From a virus, in IMG/VR virus record IMGVR_UViG_3300024346_000370, positions 1 to 29,275 of that record: DNA of 29,275 nucleotides; one strand, 5' to 3'. The position numbers and the translations under genes were made by a program. The notes below the pieces were generated by a model, which was given only the letters and a program-made list of their open reading frames with translations, was not told the DNA's origin and ran no database searches. Shown here piece after piece: positions 1-6,658 of the stretch (position 1 is its first letter; each line of letters opens with the position of its first letter).

Positions 1-143
1 GTCCTGCTGCCCTTTATGGAAAAGAAGACTTGAATCTTTACGTTTCACAAAATATCTATCGTGCTTATGTTCGTGCATTGGGTGGCTTCGCTGCTTCAGG
101 TGTAGGTGCTAACGGTTACGATAACAAAGGTACAAACCAAGCT
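1..143. repeat. Terminal overlap, left copy
   Basis: Bases 1-143 match 29133-29275 except at one base (T17 versus C29149). It lies inside the capsid gene and keeps the frame across the join, so it is best read as the overlap of a circular or circularly permuted assembly, giving a unit genome of 29,132 bp. Confidence 0.95.
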
Positions 144-401
144 CTTGGTGATGTTTACTTTGATGGTGTTCGTGTATTCGTTGCTAATGGTCTTGCTTCT
201 AACACAGCGTTACTTGCTCAAAAATCTAACCTTTACTTTGCTACAGGTCTTCTTTCTGATATGAACGAAGTTAAAGTTTTGGATATGGGAGACATCGACG
301 GTTCACAAAACGTTCGTGTAGTTATGCGATTCACTGCTGATGCTAAATACGGATTTGCTGAGGATGTAGTAACTTACGGAATCACAAACTCTGCTAACTA
401 A
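1..401 (+). CDS. Major capsid protein, C-terminal part (gene cut by window edge)
   Basis: This is the 3' part of the major capsid gene. The frame enters at base 3 (Pro-Ala-Ala-Leu-Tyr-Gly) and stops at TAA 399-401. Joined to 28583-29132 through the 143-bp terminal overlap, it gives one 951-bp gene for a 316-residue protein. The C-terminal part is rich in beta-strand-like Val/Tyr/Phe segments and Gly, as in HK97-fold capsid proteins, and ends in ITNSAN. The scaffold-like gene lies directly upstream, and a strong terminator lies 25 bases downstream, which fits a very highly expressed gene. A TTG at 30 is only an internal Leu codon. The HK97-fold call is inferred from gene order, size and general likeness to Bacteroidota phage capsids; the reading frame is certain. 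Confidence 0.9.
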   Translation, partial: PAALYGKEDLNLYVSQNIYRAYVRALGGFAASGVGANGYDNKGTNQALGDVYFDGVRVFVANGLASNTALLAQKSNLYFATGLLSDMNEVKVLDMGDIDGSQNVRVVMRFTADAKYGFAEDVVTYGITNSAN

Positions 402-425
402 TCATTAGTCAACTTTAAATAATCG

Positions 426-458
426 GGGAGGGCGGTAAAAAACTTCCCTCCCTTTTTT
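426..458 (+). terminator. Rho-independent terminator after capsid gene
   Basis: A GGGAGGG arm (426-432) pairs perfectly with CCCTCCC (446-452) across a 13-nt loop and is followed by six T (453-458). It lies between the capsid stop and the tail protein gene, so it probably limits readthrough and sets a high capsid to tail ratio. Confidence 0.9.
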
Positions 459-480
459 ATAACATTTAAAACTTAAAAAT

Positions 481-1023
481 ATGTCTTGTGATTTAGCAAA
501 TGGCCGATTGGAAGTATGTAAAGATGCCGTAGGTGGTATCGATGCAGTTTACTTTATTAACTTTGGAGACTACTCTTATCCATCAGGAGTAACCGAAACT
601 AACGATGTTATATCTGCCGTTTCAGGTGTTTCTAACCTATACAAATACGAACTCAAAGGAACTAACACTTTTGACCAAGTATTCAACTCTTCTCGTGAAA
701 ACGGAACTGCTTTTGCAGAGCAAACTTTGACAATGACTTTAAAGAAGCAAGATGCTACTACACACAAGTCAGTTAAATTGTTAGCTTATGGCCGTCCTCA
801 TATCGTTATCAAGAACCGCAACAACCAATTCTTTTTGGCAGGTATTGAACACGGAATGGAATTGACTACTGCAAACGCAACTAACGGTACTGCAATGGGT
901 GACCTTAACGGATACACTTTGACTTTTGTAGGCCAAGAAAAAATCTATGCTAATCTTATCGATGTAGCTTCAGAATCAGCATTGGCTACTGCCTTTGGTT
1001 CAGCTACTATTGTAACTGCTTAA
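481..1023 (+). CDS. Putative major tail (tube) protein
   Basis: A 180-residue protein encoded alone between two terminators, directly after the capsid gene, the usual place and isolation for an abundant virion protein. It starts MSCDLANGRLEVCKD and has alternating polar/hydrophobic beta-type segments. Near residues 135-155 it has a GDLNGYTLTFVGQE stretch, which resembles the conserved end of many tail tube proteins (D-x-x-GY-x-LT-x-x-G-x-E). Length fits a siphovirus tube subunit. No tail tube candidate is better elsewhere in the genome. A small capsid decoration protein is the main alternative. The assignment rests on position and motif likeness, not on a search. Confidence 0.65.
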   Translation: MSCDLANGRLEVCKDAVGGIDAVYFINFGDYSYPSGVTETNDVISAVSGVSNLYKYELKGTNTFDQVFNSSRENGTAFAEQTLTMTLKKQDATTHKSVKLLAYGRPHIVIKNRNNQFFLAGIEHGMELTTANATNGTAMGDLNGYTLTFVGQEKIYANLIDVASESALATAFGSATIVTA

Positions 1024-1032
1024 TTGGTTTCT

Positions 1033-1041
1033 TCATAGCGT
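1033..1041 (+). promoter_or_regulatory. TCATAGCGT element before terminator
   Basis: The 9-mer TCATAGCGT lies in the 3' untranslated part of the tail protein transcript, seven bases before the terminator stem. It is the exact reverse complement of ACGCTATGA at the start codons of the genes at 7847 and 12850, and an identical copy lies at 7716-7724 in the same position relative to another terminator. A role as antisense seed or as a protein-binding site is inference. Confidence 0.45.
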
Positions 1042-1048
1042 GTAAAGA

Positions 1049-1072
1049 GGGAGGCTTCGGCTTCCCTTTTTT
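1049..1072 (+). terminator. Rho-independent terminator with UUCG loop
   Basis: GGGAGGC (1049-1055), a TTCG tetraloop and GCTTCCC (1060-1066) form a 7-bp stem with one G-U pair, followed by six T (1067-1072). It closes the tail protein transcript. Confidence 0.92.
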
Positions 1073-1110
1073 ATTTTAAAACAAATCGGCAGTAAGTTAG
1101 TTACTTTAAT

Positions 1111-1440
1111 ATGATTGTACTAACGACATCAACATCAGCTCAGACCTTCTCGTTTATTCCGAGAGATACACCAAACGTGATGAAGATTACTGATGACCAA
1201 ACAAACGTAACTCAAACGATAGCAATCATATCGCAAACTACTGGCGATTACTTGTCGACTATTGAGGCAGAGTTTACACTTACTGAAGGACACTACTACG
1301 ATTTAGTTCTTTACAAAAACACGGATATTGTCTATAAGGATAGAATCTTTTGTACTGATCAAAACATCGTAACATTCTCCGTAAACAACGGACAATACAC
1401 ATCTAATACAACATCAAATACGTTCATAGTTTATGAGTAA
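1111..1440 (+). CDS. Small beta-rich virion-region protein, unknown
   Basis: A 109-residue protein, Thr/Ser-rich with alternating hydrophobic residues suggesting an all-beta fold, no signal peptide and no membrane segment. The two Cys-free halves contain strand-like runs such as TFSFIPRD and YYDLVLYKNTDIVYKD. It overlaps the portal gene by 8 nt, so the two are translationally coupled. Its place between the tail tube and portal genes suggests a structural or assembly role, but I do not recognise a family that would say which. The ATG at 1111 is the first in frame and follows an AT-rich leader after the terminator at 1072. Confidence 0.75.
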   Translation: MIVLTTSTSAQTFSFIPRDTPNVMKITDDQTNVTQTIAIISQTTGDYLSTIEAEFTLTEGHYYDLVLYKNTDIVYKDRIFCTDQNIVTFSVNNGQYTSNTTSNTFIVYE

Positions 1441-3223
1441 CAACGTACACGTCTTAAACCTATCTGCATACACTACTCCCGTTATTCAAGAGAGTAAGCG
1501 TGAAGCGTGGGTAGATTACGGGGAAGATAATGACTATTATTCTTTCCTATTGGATAGATACACAAATTCTACAACCAACTCGGCAATCATTAACAACATC
1601 GCTCGTCTTATTTATGGGCGTGGCTTATCAGCAGTAGATGCTTCTCGTAAGCCTAATGAGTACGCTGCTGCTATGGCAATGTTCTCTAAAGAGTGTTTGC
1701 GTAAGATTGCTCTCGATAGAAAGATGCTTGGTCAGTTTGCTATCCAAGTACACTACAATGACAAGCACGATAAAATACTAAAGGCTTACCACATTCCTGT
1801 AAATCTTTTAAGAGCTGAGAAGTGCAATAAAGATGGAGAAATCGAAGCCTACTACTACTCTGACGATTGGACTGATGTAAAAAAATACGTTCCTACTCGC
1901 ATTCCTGCTTTTGGATACTCAAAAGACAAGATTGAGATACTATTCTCTAAGCCTTACTCGGTAGGTATGAAGTATTATTCCTACGTTGACTACCAAGGAG
2001 CAGTTCCTTACGCACTATTGGAGGAGGAGATAGCTGATTACTTAATCAACGAAGTTCAAAACGGATTCTCAGGAACGAAGGTTGTAAACTTTAACAACGG
2101 AGTGCCGTCTGAAGAGCAACAATCAATCATTACAAATAAGGTATTAGGTAAGTTAACTGGCAGTAAAGGTCAGAAAGTGATCGTAGCGTTCAATGACAAT
2201 ATGGACACGAAAACTACGGTTGACGATTTACCTTTAAACGATGCACCTGAACACTACACTTACTTATCTGAGGAGTGTATGCGTAAGATTATGCTAGGCC
2301 ATAACGTTACATCTCCGCTACTTTTTGGTATTGCAGGTGCTAACGGATTCAGCTCTAACGCTGATGAATTGCAAAACTCGTTTATCTTATTTAACAATAT
2401 GGTGATTAAACCGCTTCAGGACGAAATACTTGAAGCCTTAGACGAGATTTTAGCATTTAACAACATTTCCTTAAACTTATTCTTTAGGACTCTCAAACCG
2501 CTTGAATTTACGGATTTGGAGAACGCTCAAAACACGGAGCAAGTAGCTGAAGAAACAGGAACTGAACTAAGCAAACACGAACACTTAGATAACGAGGTTG
2601 CACAATCACTTATAGACTTAGGAGAAGAGCCTAACGAAAATTGGCTTCTAATAGACGAATTTCCTGTTGACTATGATAATGACGATGCAGAGAACGAACT
2701 ACTCTCTAAAGAACCTAAAAAGAGCTTATTTTCGAAGTTAGTTGAGTTAGTAAGTACAGGTACTGCCGTTCCTAATGCAAAATCAGGACAAGATGAAGTA
2801 ATAGACGGATTCAACTTCATCACTCGTTACAAATATGTTGGAGCAGTAGAATCTAAGACTCGTCAGTTTTGTAGAAAAATGATTGAGTCAGACAAAATCT
2901 ATCGCAAGGAAGATATCATTCGTATGGGTGGTCAAGCAGTTAACTCAGGATGGGGGCCTAAAGGTGCTGATACTTATTCTATTTGGCTTTACAAAGGTGG
3001 AGGCAATTGTCACCATCGTTGGAATAAGCAAGTTTATGTAAACTTTGAGGGTAGAGGTATTGACGTAAACTCTCCAAAGGCTAAACAAATTGCACAAGCG
3101 AAAGCAGCTAAATACGGATATGTTGTAAAGAACGAGGATTTAGTTTCGCAACGTCCTGTTGATATGCCTAATTACGGATTCTTACCAAGCAATCCACAAC
3201 CTAAACGAGAAATTACAAGATAA
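1433..3223 (+). CDS. Portal protein with MuF-like C-terminal domain
   Basis: A 596-residue protein. Residues about 1-400 look like a phage portal: an N-terminal WVDYGEDNDYYSFLLDRY segment, a helical RLIYGRG region, and a long central part ending in helices near PLQDEILEALDEILAF. The portal would be the dodecameric ring at one capsid corner through which DNA passes. An acidic linker follows. Residues about 455-545 (FCRKMIESDKIYRKEDI ... GGGNCHHRWNKQVY) resemble the MuF minor head protein domain, which is normally a separate gene after the portal; here it is fused. It overlaps the previous gene by 8 nt and the next by 1 nt. The portal call is from overall likeness and context; the MuF part is from the Cys/His/Trp pattern. 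Confidence 0.8.
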   Translation: MSNNVHVLNLSAYTTPVIQESKREAWVDYGEDNDYYSFLLDRYTNSTTNSAIINNIARLIYGRGLSAVDASRKPNEYAAAMAMFSKECLRKIALDRKMLGQFAIQVHYNDKHDKILKAYHIPVNLLRAEKCNKDGEIEAYYYSDDWTDVKKYVPTRIPAFGYSKDKIEILFSKPYSVGMKYYSYVDYQGAVPYALLEEEIADYLINEVQNGFSGTKVVNFNNGVPSEEQQSIITNKVLGKLTGSKGQKVIVAFNDNMDTKTTVDDLPLNDAPEHYTYLSEECMRKIMLGHNVTSPLLFGIAGANGFSSNADELQNSFILFNNMVIKPLQDEILEALDEILAFNNISLNLFFRTLKPLEFTDLENAQNTEQVAEETGTELSKHEHLDNEVAQSLIDLGEEPNENWLLIDEFPVDYDNDDAENELLSKEPKKSLFSKLVELVSTGTAVPNAKSGQDEVIDGFNFITRYKYVGAVESKTRQFCRKMIESDKIYRKEDIIRMGGQAVNSGWGPKGADTYSIWLYKGGGNCHHRWNKQVYVNFEGRGIDVNSPKAKQIAQAKAAKYGYVVKNEDLVSQRPVDMPNYGFLPSNPQPKREITR

Positions 3224-3723
3224 TGGCAACGGCACTACTTATAACAAGAGACGATTTAGTTAGGTTTACTGCCGTTAATGGTTCAGTAGATACGGACAAG
3301 TTTATTCAGTTTGTCAAAATCGCTCAAGACATTCATATTCAAAACTACTTAGGTACAAAGTTACTGGCGAAGATTCAAGCAGATATCATTGCAGGTACTC
3401 TTTCGGGTAACTACGAGACTTTAACTAATAACTATATTAAGCCGATGTTGATACATTGGGCAATGGTTGAGTATTTACCTTTCGCTGCTTACACGATCGC
3501 TAACAAGGGCGTCTATAAGCATTCGTCTGAGAATAGCGAGAACGTAGAAAAAAACGAAGTAGACTTCTTAATTGAAAAAGAACGTCAAATTGCACAACAC
3601 TACACCGAGCGTTTTATCGACTATATATCATTTCGAAACGATTTGTTTCCTGAGTACAACTTAAACTCAAACGGAGATATGTATCCTGATACAACGAATA
3701 ATAACATAGGATGGTATATATGA
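3223..3723 (+). CDS. Head-tail connector protein (gp6/DUF6712-like)
   Basis: A 166-residue, mainly helical protein starting one base into the portal stop codon. The order portal then connector, the length, and helices such as FIQFVKIAQDIHIQNYLGTKL and an acidic/basic long helix near residues 105-125 fit the head-tail adaptor proteins that follow portal genes in Bacteroidota phages. These join the portal ring to the tail. The C-terminus reads NNNIGWYI; the same DNA words recur at the start of the gene at 3808. Function is inferred from position and fold-like features. Confidence 0.6.
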   Translation: MATALLITRDDLVRFTAVNGSVDTDKFIQFVKIAQDIHIQNYLGTKLLAKIQADIIAGTLSGNYETLTNNYIKPMLIHWAMVEYLPFAAYTIANKGVYKHSSENSENVEKNEVDFLIEKERQIAQHYTERFIDYISFRNDLFPEYNLNSNGDMYPDTTNNNIGWYI

Positions 3724-3818
3724 GAACACGGACTAAGGTAGGAACTTATAAACCAAAAGAAGAGAACATTGAGAAACTTCGTGTTTTTCTAACTAAACTA
3801 AAAAAAGATGGCAAATAA
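3720..3818 (+). CDS. 32-residue basic peptide, unknown
   Basis: A short gene whose ATG overlaps the previous stop (ATGA) and whose end overlaps the next gene by 11 nt. The peptide is Lys/Arg-rich with one predicted amphipathic helix (NIEKLRVFLTKLKK). The tight overlaps on both sides argue that it is translated. I do not recognise it. Confidence 0.5.
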   Translation: MRTRTKVGTYKPKEENIEKLRVFLTKLKKDGK

Positions 3819-4032
3819 CATAGGATGGGGAGAAGGCGTTTTAAACGTCATTAGTTGGGGTGCTGACGGACAAATAAACGGACAAGAAGTAACTAACTTA
3901 CTTGCAGAAAACAATGCTTTTTTATCTACTGAAGGTAATGACCTTATAGTTAAAGAGGCTACATTCAATGCAGGTGGCTTCGGTTCATCTTATGACCATT
4001 CTTGGGGAGGCGAAACTTTATTAGAACGATAA
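3808..4032 (+). CDS. Small Gly/Trp-rich protein with NIGWG motif
   Basis: A 74-residue protein starting MANNIGWGEG and ending in a SYDHSWGGETLLER stretch. I recall similar short Asn/Gly/Trp-rich proteins (NNIGWG ... YxxSWxGET) next to portal or fibre genes in Bacteroidota phages, without a known function. It is placed just before a fibre-like gene, so it may be a small structural or adhesion component. The first codons repeat 15 bases found at the 3' end of the gene at 3223 (see findings). Confidence 0.65.
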   Translation: MANNIGWGEGVLNVISWGADGQINGQEVTNLLAENNAFLSTEGNDLIVKEATFNAGGFGSSYDHSWGGETLLER

Positions 4033-4043
4033 AATAAATTAAA

Positions 4044-4724
4044 ATGGCAGAAATAAAAATCTCAGAGCTAACATCAGGCTCAACATTAGACGGAACGGAA
4101 GTAGTTCCGATAGTGCAAAGTGGTGCAACAGTAAAAGTAACAACTCAAGACATCGCTGATTTAGGCGGTGGTGGTGGTGGTATTCAAGGAATGCACGCAT
4201 TAACCAAAATACCTGGTAGTTATGTTGGTAATTTTATAGTAGGTACAACTGTAAACAATGTAAATGTTGGTTATGGTGCAAATTATATATATTTTTTCCC
4301 TTTTATACCTGCTAATGATTTTTCTATTGATGAAATAAGCATAGAAGTAAGTTCAGTATTAACAAATAATGAACTAAAAATACTAATATACACAGGAGAT
4401 ACAGGCCCTGCTAATCAAGTTTATGAATCACCTCTTTTAGATGGTACAACAGCAGGTGTAAAAGCCGTTAGTTTAAATTTTTCATTTAATGCAGGAGTCA
4501 TTTATTGGCTCGGAGTTGTTGGTAGTGTTGGCACTCAAGTAAAAGGGACTACTTCTATTGGAGGGGCTTATCAATTTGCTGCTCAACCTACTGGCACTAT
4601 TGGTTATACTTCTATTTACTATTATAATGCAGGAGGCATAAATAATATACCAACAACAATATCAACTACCACAGCCACTTGGAATATAAGTGGAATGGCT
4701 TTTTTTAAAATGAGAGTAATATGA
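4044..4724 (+). CDS. Tail-fibre or receptor-binding-like protein
   Basis: A 226-residue protein. Residues 1-40 (KISELTSG then LDGTEVVPIVQSGATVKVTT) match the short N-terminal module that opens many phage fibre and appendage proteins. A Gly-rich hinge (GGGGGG, about 45-50) follows. The rest is Tyr/Asn/Gly/Thr-rich with beta-sandwich character and a stretch near 110-160 (LKILIYTGDTGPANQ, then a YWLGV strand) like carbohydrate-binding receptor domains in tail fibres. Codons after base 4200 are visibly more AT-rich than in neighbouring structural genes, as expected for an exchanged receptor domain. Its stop overlaps the next start (ATGA). Receptor role is inferred. Confidence 0.6.
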   Translation: MAEIKISELTSGSTLDGTEVVPIVQSGATVKVTTQDIADLGGGGGGIQGMHALTKIPGSYVGNFIVGTTVNNVNVGYGANYIYFFPFIPANDFSIDEISIEVSSVLTNNELKILIYTGDTGPANQVYESPLLDGTTAGVKAVSLNFSFNAGVIYWLGVVGSVGTQVKGTTSIGGAYQFAAQPTGTIGYTSIYYYNAGGINNIPTTISTTTATWNISGMAFFKMRVI

Positions 4725-4876
4725 AGCAATTAAGAATAGAAAAATACAACGCAGAAGGTTTAGTAAGCGTTGAATTCGTAGAAGTAAACGAACCAACACA
4801 AGAAGAACTCATTGCTCAAAAGGAAGCAGAGTTGTTAGCAATGTATGCGGAACTACAAGCACTTAAAGGTGAGTAA
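4721..4876 (+). CDS. Small acidic helical protein after fibre gene
   Basis: A 51-residue protein (MKQLRIEKYN ... ELQALKGE). A short beta-type N-terminus is followed by one Glu/Ala/Leu helix of about 24 residues, suited to a coiled coil. It overlaps the fibre-like gene by 4 nt (ATGA), which suggests coupled translation; such small proteins beside fibres can be chaperones or shaft parts, but nothing here proves that. Confidence 0.65.
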   Translation: MKQLRIEKYNAEGLVSVEFVEVNEPTQEELIAQKEAELLAMYAELQALKGE

Positions 4877-4897
4877 TTATTTTAAATACTTTAAAAA

Positions 4898-5056
4898 ATG
4901 AAGCATAAGGACGTAATCGGCTCAATGTATTTCGTGTTAGGCTACACTGCTTGTATTGCAGTAATGTTCGAAGGCGAGTACTTATATCAAAAATTCTTTG
5001 CTTTAGCCTATGGCTCTTATCTTACTTGGCACATCGTAAATCAATATGAAAACTAA
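4898..5056 (+). CDS. Small membrane protein upstream of holin
   Basis: A 52-residue protein with two hydrophobic stretches (about residues 8-24 and 31-46, the second rich in Phe/Tyr/Leu). It overlaps the holin gene by 11 nt. Position suggests a role in lysis, for example a second holin or antiholin, but size and sequence alone do not settle it. Confidence 0.6.
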   Translation: MKHKDVIGSMYFVLGYTACIAVMFEGEYLYQKFFALAYGSYLTWHIVNQYEN

Positions 5057-5468
5057 CTCTCTCTTGCTTCTTTCTTTGGTATCCGTCTTAGCACCTGTTA
5101 AACCTATGGTGCTAATGGCGGTATTTACAATCATTCTCGATATGTGCTTTGGAATTTGGCGAAGCGTAAAGAAAAACGGATGGATATCTATTCGTTCTCG
5201 TAGGCTTTCTAATACCATTTCTAAGAGCTTACTTTATTCGGGTGCTATCGTGTTTATCTTCCTTCTTGAGAAGTACGTCTTATCGGATTTATTGAGTTAC
5301 TTCATTGCAGTTGACTTGGTATTGACTAAAGGCTTTACTGCTTTCTGCGTTTTCACGGAAGTTAAATCAATCAACGAGAGTTACTATTCCGTTACTGGTG
5401 TCAATGTATGGAGTAAGTTTATCGCATTTGTAAAACGAGGTAAAGAACAATTAGAAGAGTTAAAGTAA
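5046..5468 (+). CDS. Holin
   Basis: A 140-residue protein with three to four hydrophobic segments (about 5-32, 58-77, 82-105) separated by a basic loop (WRSVKKNGWISIRSRR), and a charged C-terminal tail (VKRGKEQLEELK). Number of membrane segments, length and the position directly before an amidase gene fit a phage holin, which opens the inner membrane at a set time. I associate the late V-x-x-WSKFI-x-F-x-K segment with holins of Bacteroidota phages. It overlaps the small membrane protein gene before it. Confidence 0.75.
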   Translation: MKTNSLLLLSLVSVLAPVKPMVLMAVFTIILDMCFGIWRSVKKNGWISIRSRRLSNTISKSLLYSGAIVFIFLLEKYVLSDLLSYFIAVDLVLTKGFTAFCVFTEVKSINESYYSVTGVNVWSKFIAFVKRGKEQLEELK

Positions 5469-5497
5469 AATACTTAATCAAGGTGAAAAACACTTAT

Positions 5498-5531
5498 AAT
5501 GTCCGTTATATTGTACAAAAAACTGGACATT
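5498..5531 (+). promoter_or_regulatory. Inverted repeat between holin and endolysin
   Basis: AATGTCC (5498-5504) and GGACATT (5525-5531) are perfect inverted repeats 20 nt apart, in the 83-nt gap between the holin stop and the endolysin start. No T-run follows, so it is not an ordinary terminator. It may be an mRNA hairpin or an operator. Confidence 0.45.
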
Positions 5532-5551
5532 TGAGCCTTTAAATACAAGTT

Positions 5552-6205
5552 ATGAAATTAGACATCTCAAAAATCAAACAAGCAAGACTCAAGGATTCTC
5601 AGTTCTTTCAAGAGAACACTCCTAAGTCTCAAATCTATCTGCACCATACGGCAGGAAGTGGTAATGCTGAGGCAGTTAGTCGCTATTGGAATGGCACTAA
5701 CGAAAGGATAGCTACGGCATTTATCATCGGTCAAGATGGTTTGATCGTGCAATGCTTCAGTTCTAAGCAATGGGCGTGGCATTTGGGCGTTGGAGAGAAG
5801 GAGTTTAAAGCTCAGGGAGTAAAGTACCAAAACCTAAACAAACTTTCAGTTGGAATCGAAGTATGTAATTGGGGATATCTCAAAGAACAAAACGGTAAAT
5901 TTTACAACTATGTAGGTAGCCGAGTTCCTGATTCAATGGTAACTACTTTAGATGAGCCATACAAAGGATACAAACATTGGTACAAATACACGGATGCTCA
6001 GATTGAAAGCACTCGACAATTGGTTGAGTATCTATGTGAGACATATGACATACCAAATGACTACCGCTCTGACATATTCGGACTTGACAAGGAAGCATTC
6101 AAAGGTACACCAGGTATCTACACTCACAACTCAGTGCGTAAAGACAAGAGTGATATCTATCCTTGCCCGAGAATGATTGAGATGCTCAAGAATTTAAGCA
6201 TATAA
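5552..6205 (+). CDS. Endolysin, N-acetylmuramoyl-L-alanine amidase
   Basis: A 217-residue Amidase_2/PGRP-type zinc enzyme that would cut the bond between N-acetylmuramic acid and the peptide stem of peptidoglycan. Visible landmarks are HHTAG (His31/His32, the first zinc ligand), a WAWHLG segment, SVGIEVCNWG, and near the end YTHNSVRKDKSDIYPCP with His192 and Cys205 as the other expected ligands, matching the His-His-Cys pattern of T7 lysozyme-type amidases. There is no signal peptide, so it depends on the holin. It lies between holin and spanin-like genes. Confidence 0.92.
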   Translation: MKLDISKIKQARLKDSQFFQENTPKSQIYLHHTAGSGNAEAVSRYWNGTNERIATAFIIGQDGLIVQCFSSKQWAWHLGVGEKEFKAQGVKYQNLNKLSVGIEVCNWGYLKEQNGKFYNYVGSRVPDSMVTTLDEPYKGYKHWYKYTDAQIESTRQLVEYLCETYDIPNDYRSDIFGLDKEAFKGTPGIYTHNSVRKDKSDIYPCPRMIEMLKNLSI

Positions 6206-6214
6206 CCTGATAAA

Positions 6215-6658
6215 ATGGTGAAATTTTCAACCTATATCCTGATAATTTTGTCACTAATTCTCGCAATAATTGTGACAGGATGTTCGGCTAACTACCATCT
6301 CAGGAAGGCAATCAAAAAGGGTTATCGATGCGAGGAGATTGCAGATACTTTTGTCATAAACACGATAGACTCAATTCCGTACGTTTTAAGAGACTCTATT
6401 GCTTGGGAGAAGGTAATAGTCCAAAAAGATACAATCGTGCGTTACAAGGCTTCTAAAGTGCCTAAAACAAGATATGAAACTAAAATAGAGTATAGACTAA
6501 AACGAGATACAATAAAATTGCTCCAAAAAGTGGAGGTAGTTAAGTACAAAACCGAGAAGCAAAAAAACAAGAAACCTAATCTTTGGTTATTTATTATAGG
6601 CTTCGTCGCAGGATTTGTTGCAAAGTGGCTTATGAAGTACGCTAAAACACCACTATGA
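6215..6658 (+). CDS. Probable unimolecular spanin (lipoprotein plus C-terminal membrane helix)
   Basis: A 147-residue protein with an N-terminal signal segment ending in a lipobox (V20-T21-G22-C23), a charged middle part of about 95 residues with strong Lys/Glu alternation, and a hydrophobic segment at 123-140 (LWLFIIGFVAGF...), followed by a short basic tail. A lipid anchor at one end and a membrane helix at the other is the plan of one-piece spanins such as phage T1 gp11, which join the two membranes and fuse them at the end of lysis. It follows holin and endolysin in the same operon. The spanin role is inferred from topology and place. Confidence 0.75.
   Translation: MVKFSTYILIILSLILAIIVTGCSANYHLRKAIKKGYRCEEIADTFVINTIDSIPYVLRDSIAWEKVIVQKDTIVRYKASKVPKTRYETKIEYRLKRDTIKLLQKVEVVKYKTEKQKNKKPNLWLFIIGFVAGFVAKWLMKYAKTPL

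Noticed and set aside
1-143. Terminal repeat as true packaged direct terminal repeats
   Set aside because: It lies in the middle of the capsid coding frame and has one mismatch, as expected from assembly overlap of a circular map. Read-end data would be needed to claim physical ends.
576-767. Minus-strand open frames (here and at about 25 other places)
   Set aside because: All lie opposite strong + strand genes, lack promoters and terminators in that direction, and read as low-complexity or Ser/Leu/Phe-rich text expected from reverse frames.
3700-3828. Diversity-generating retroelement template/variable repeat pair
   Set aside because: Only 15 bp are shared, no adenine-specific differences are seen, and no reverse transcriptase gene exists in the window.
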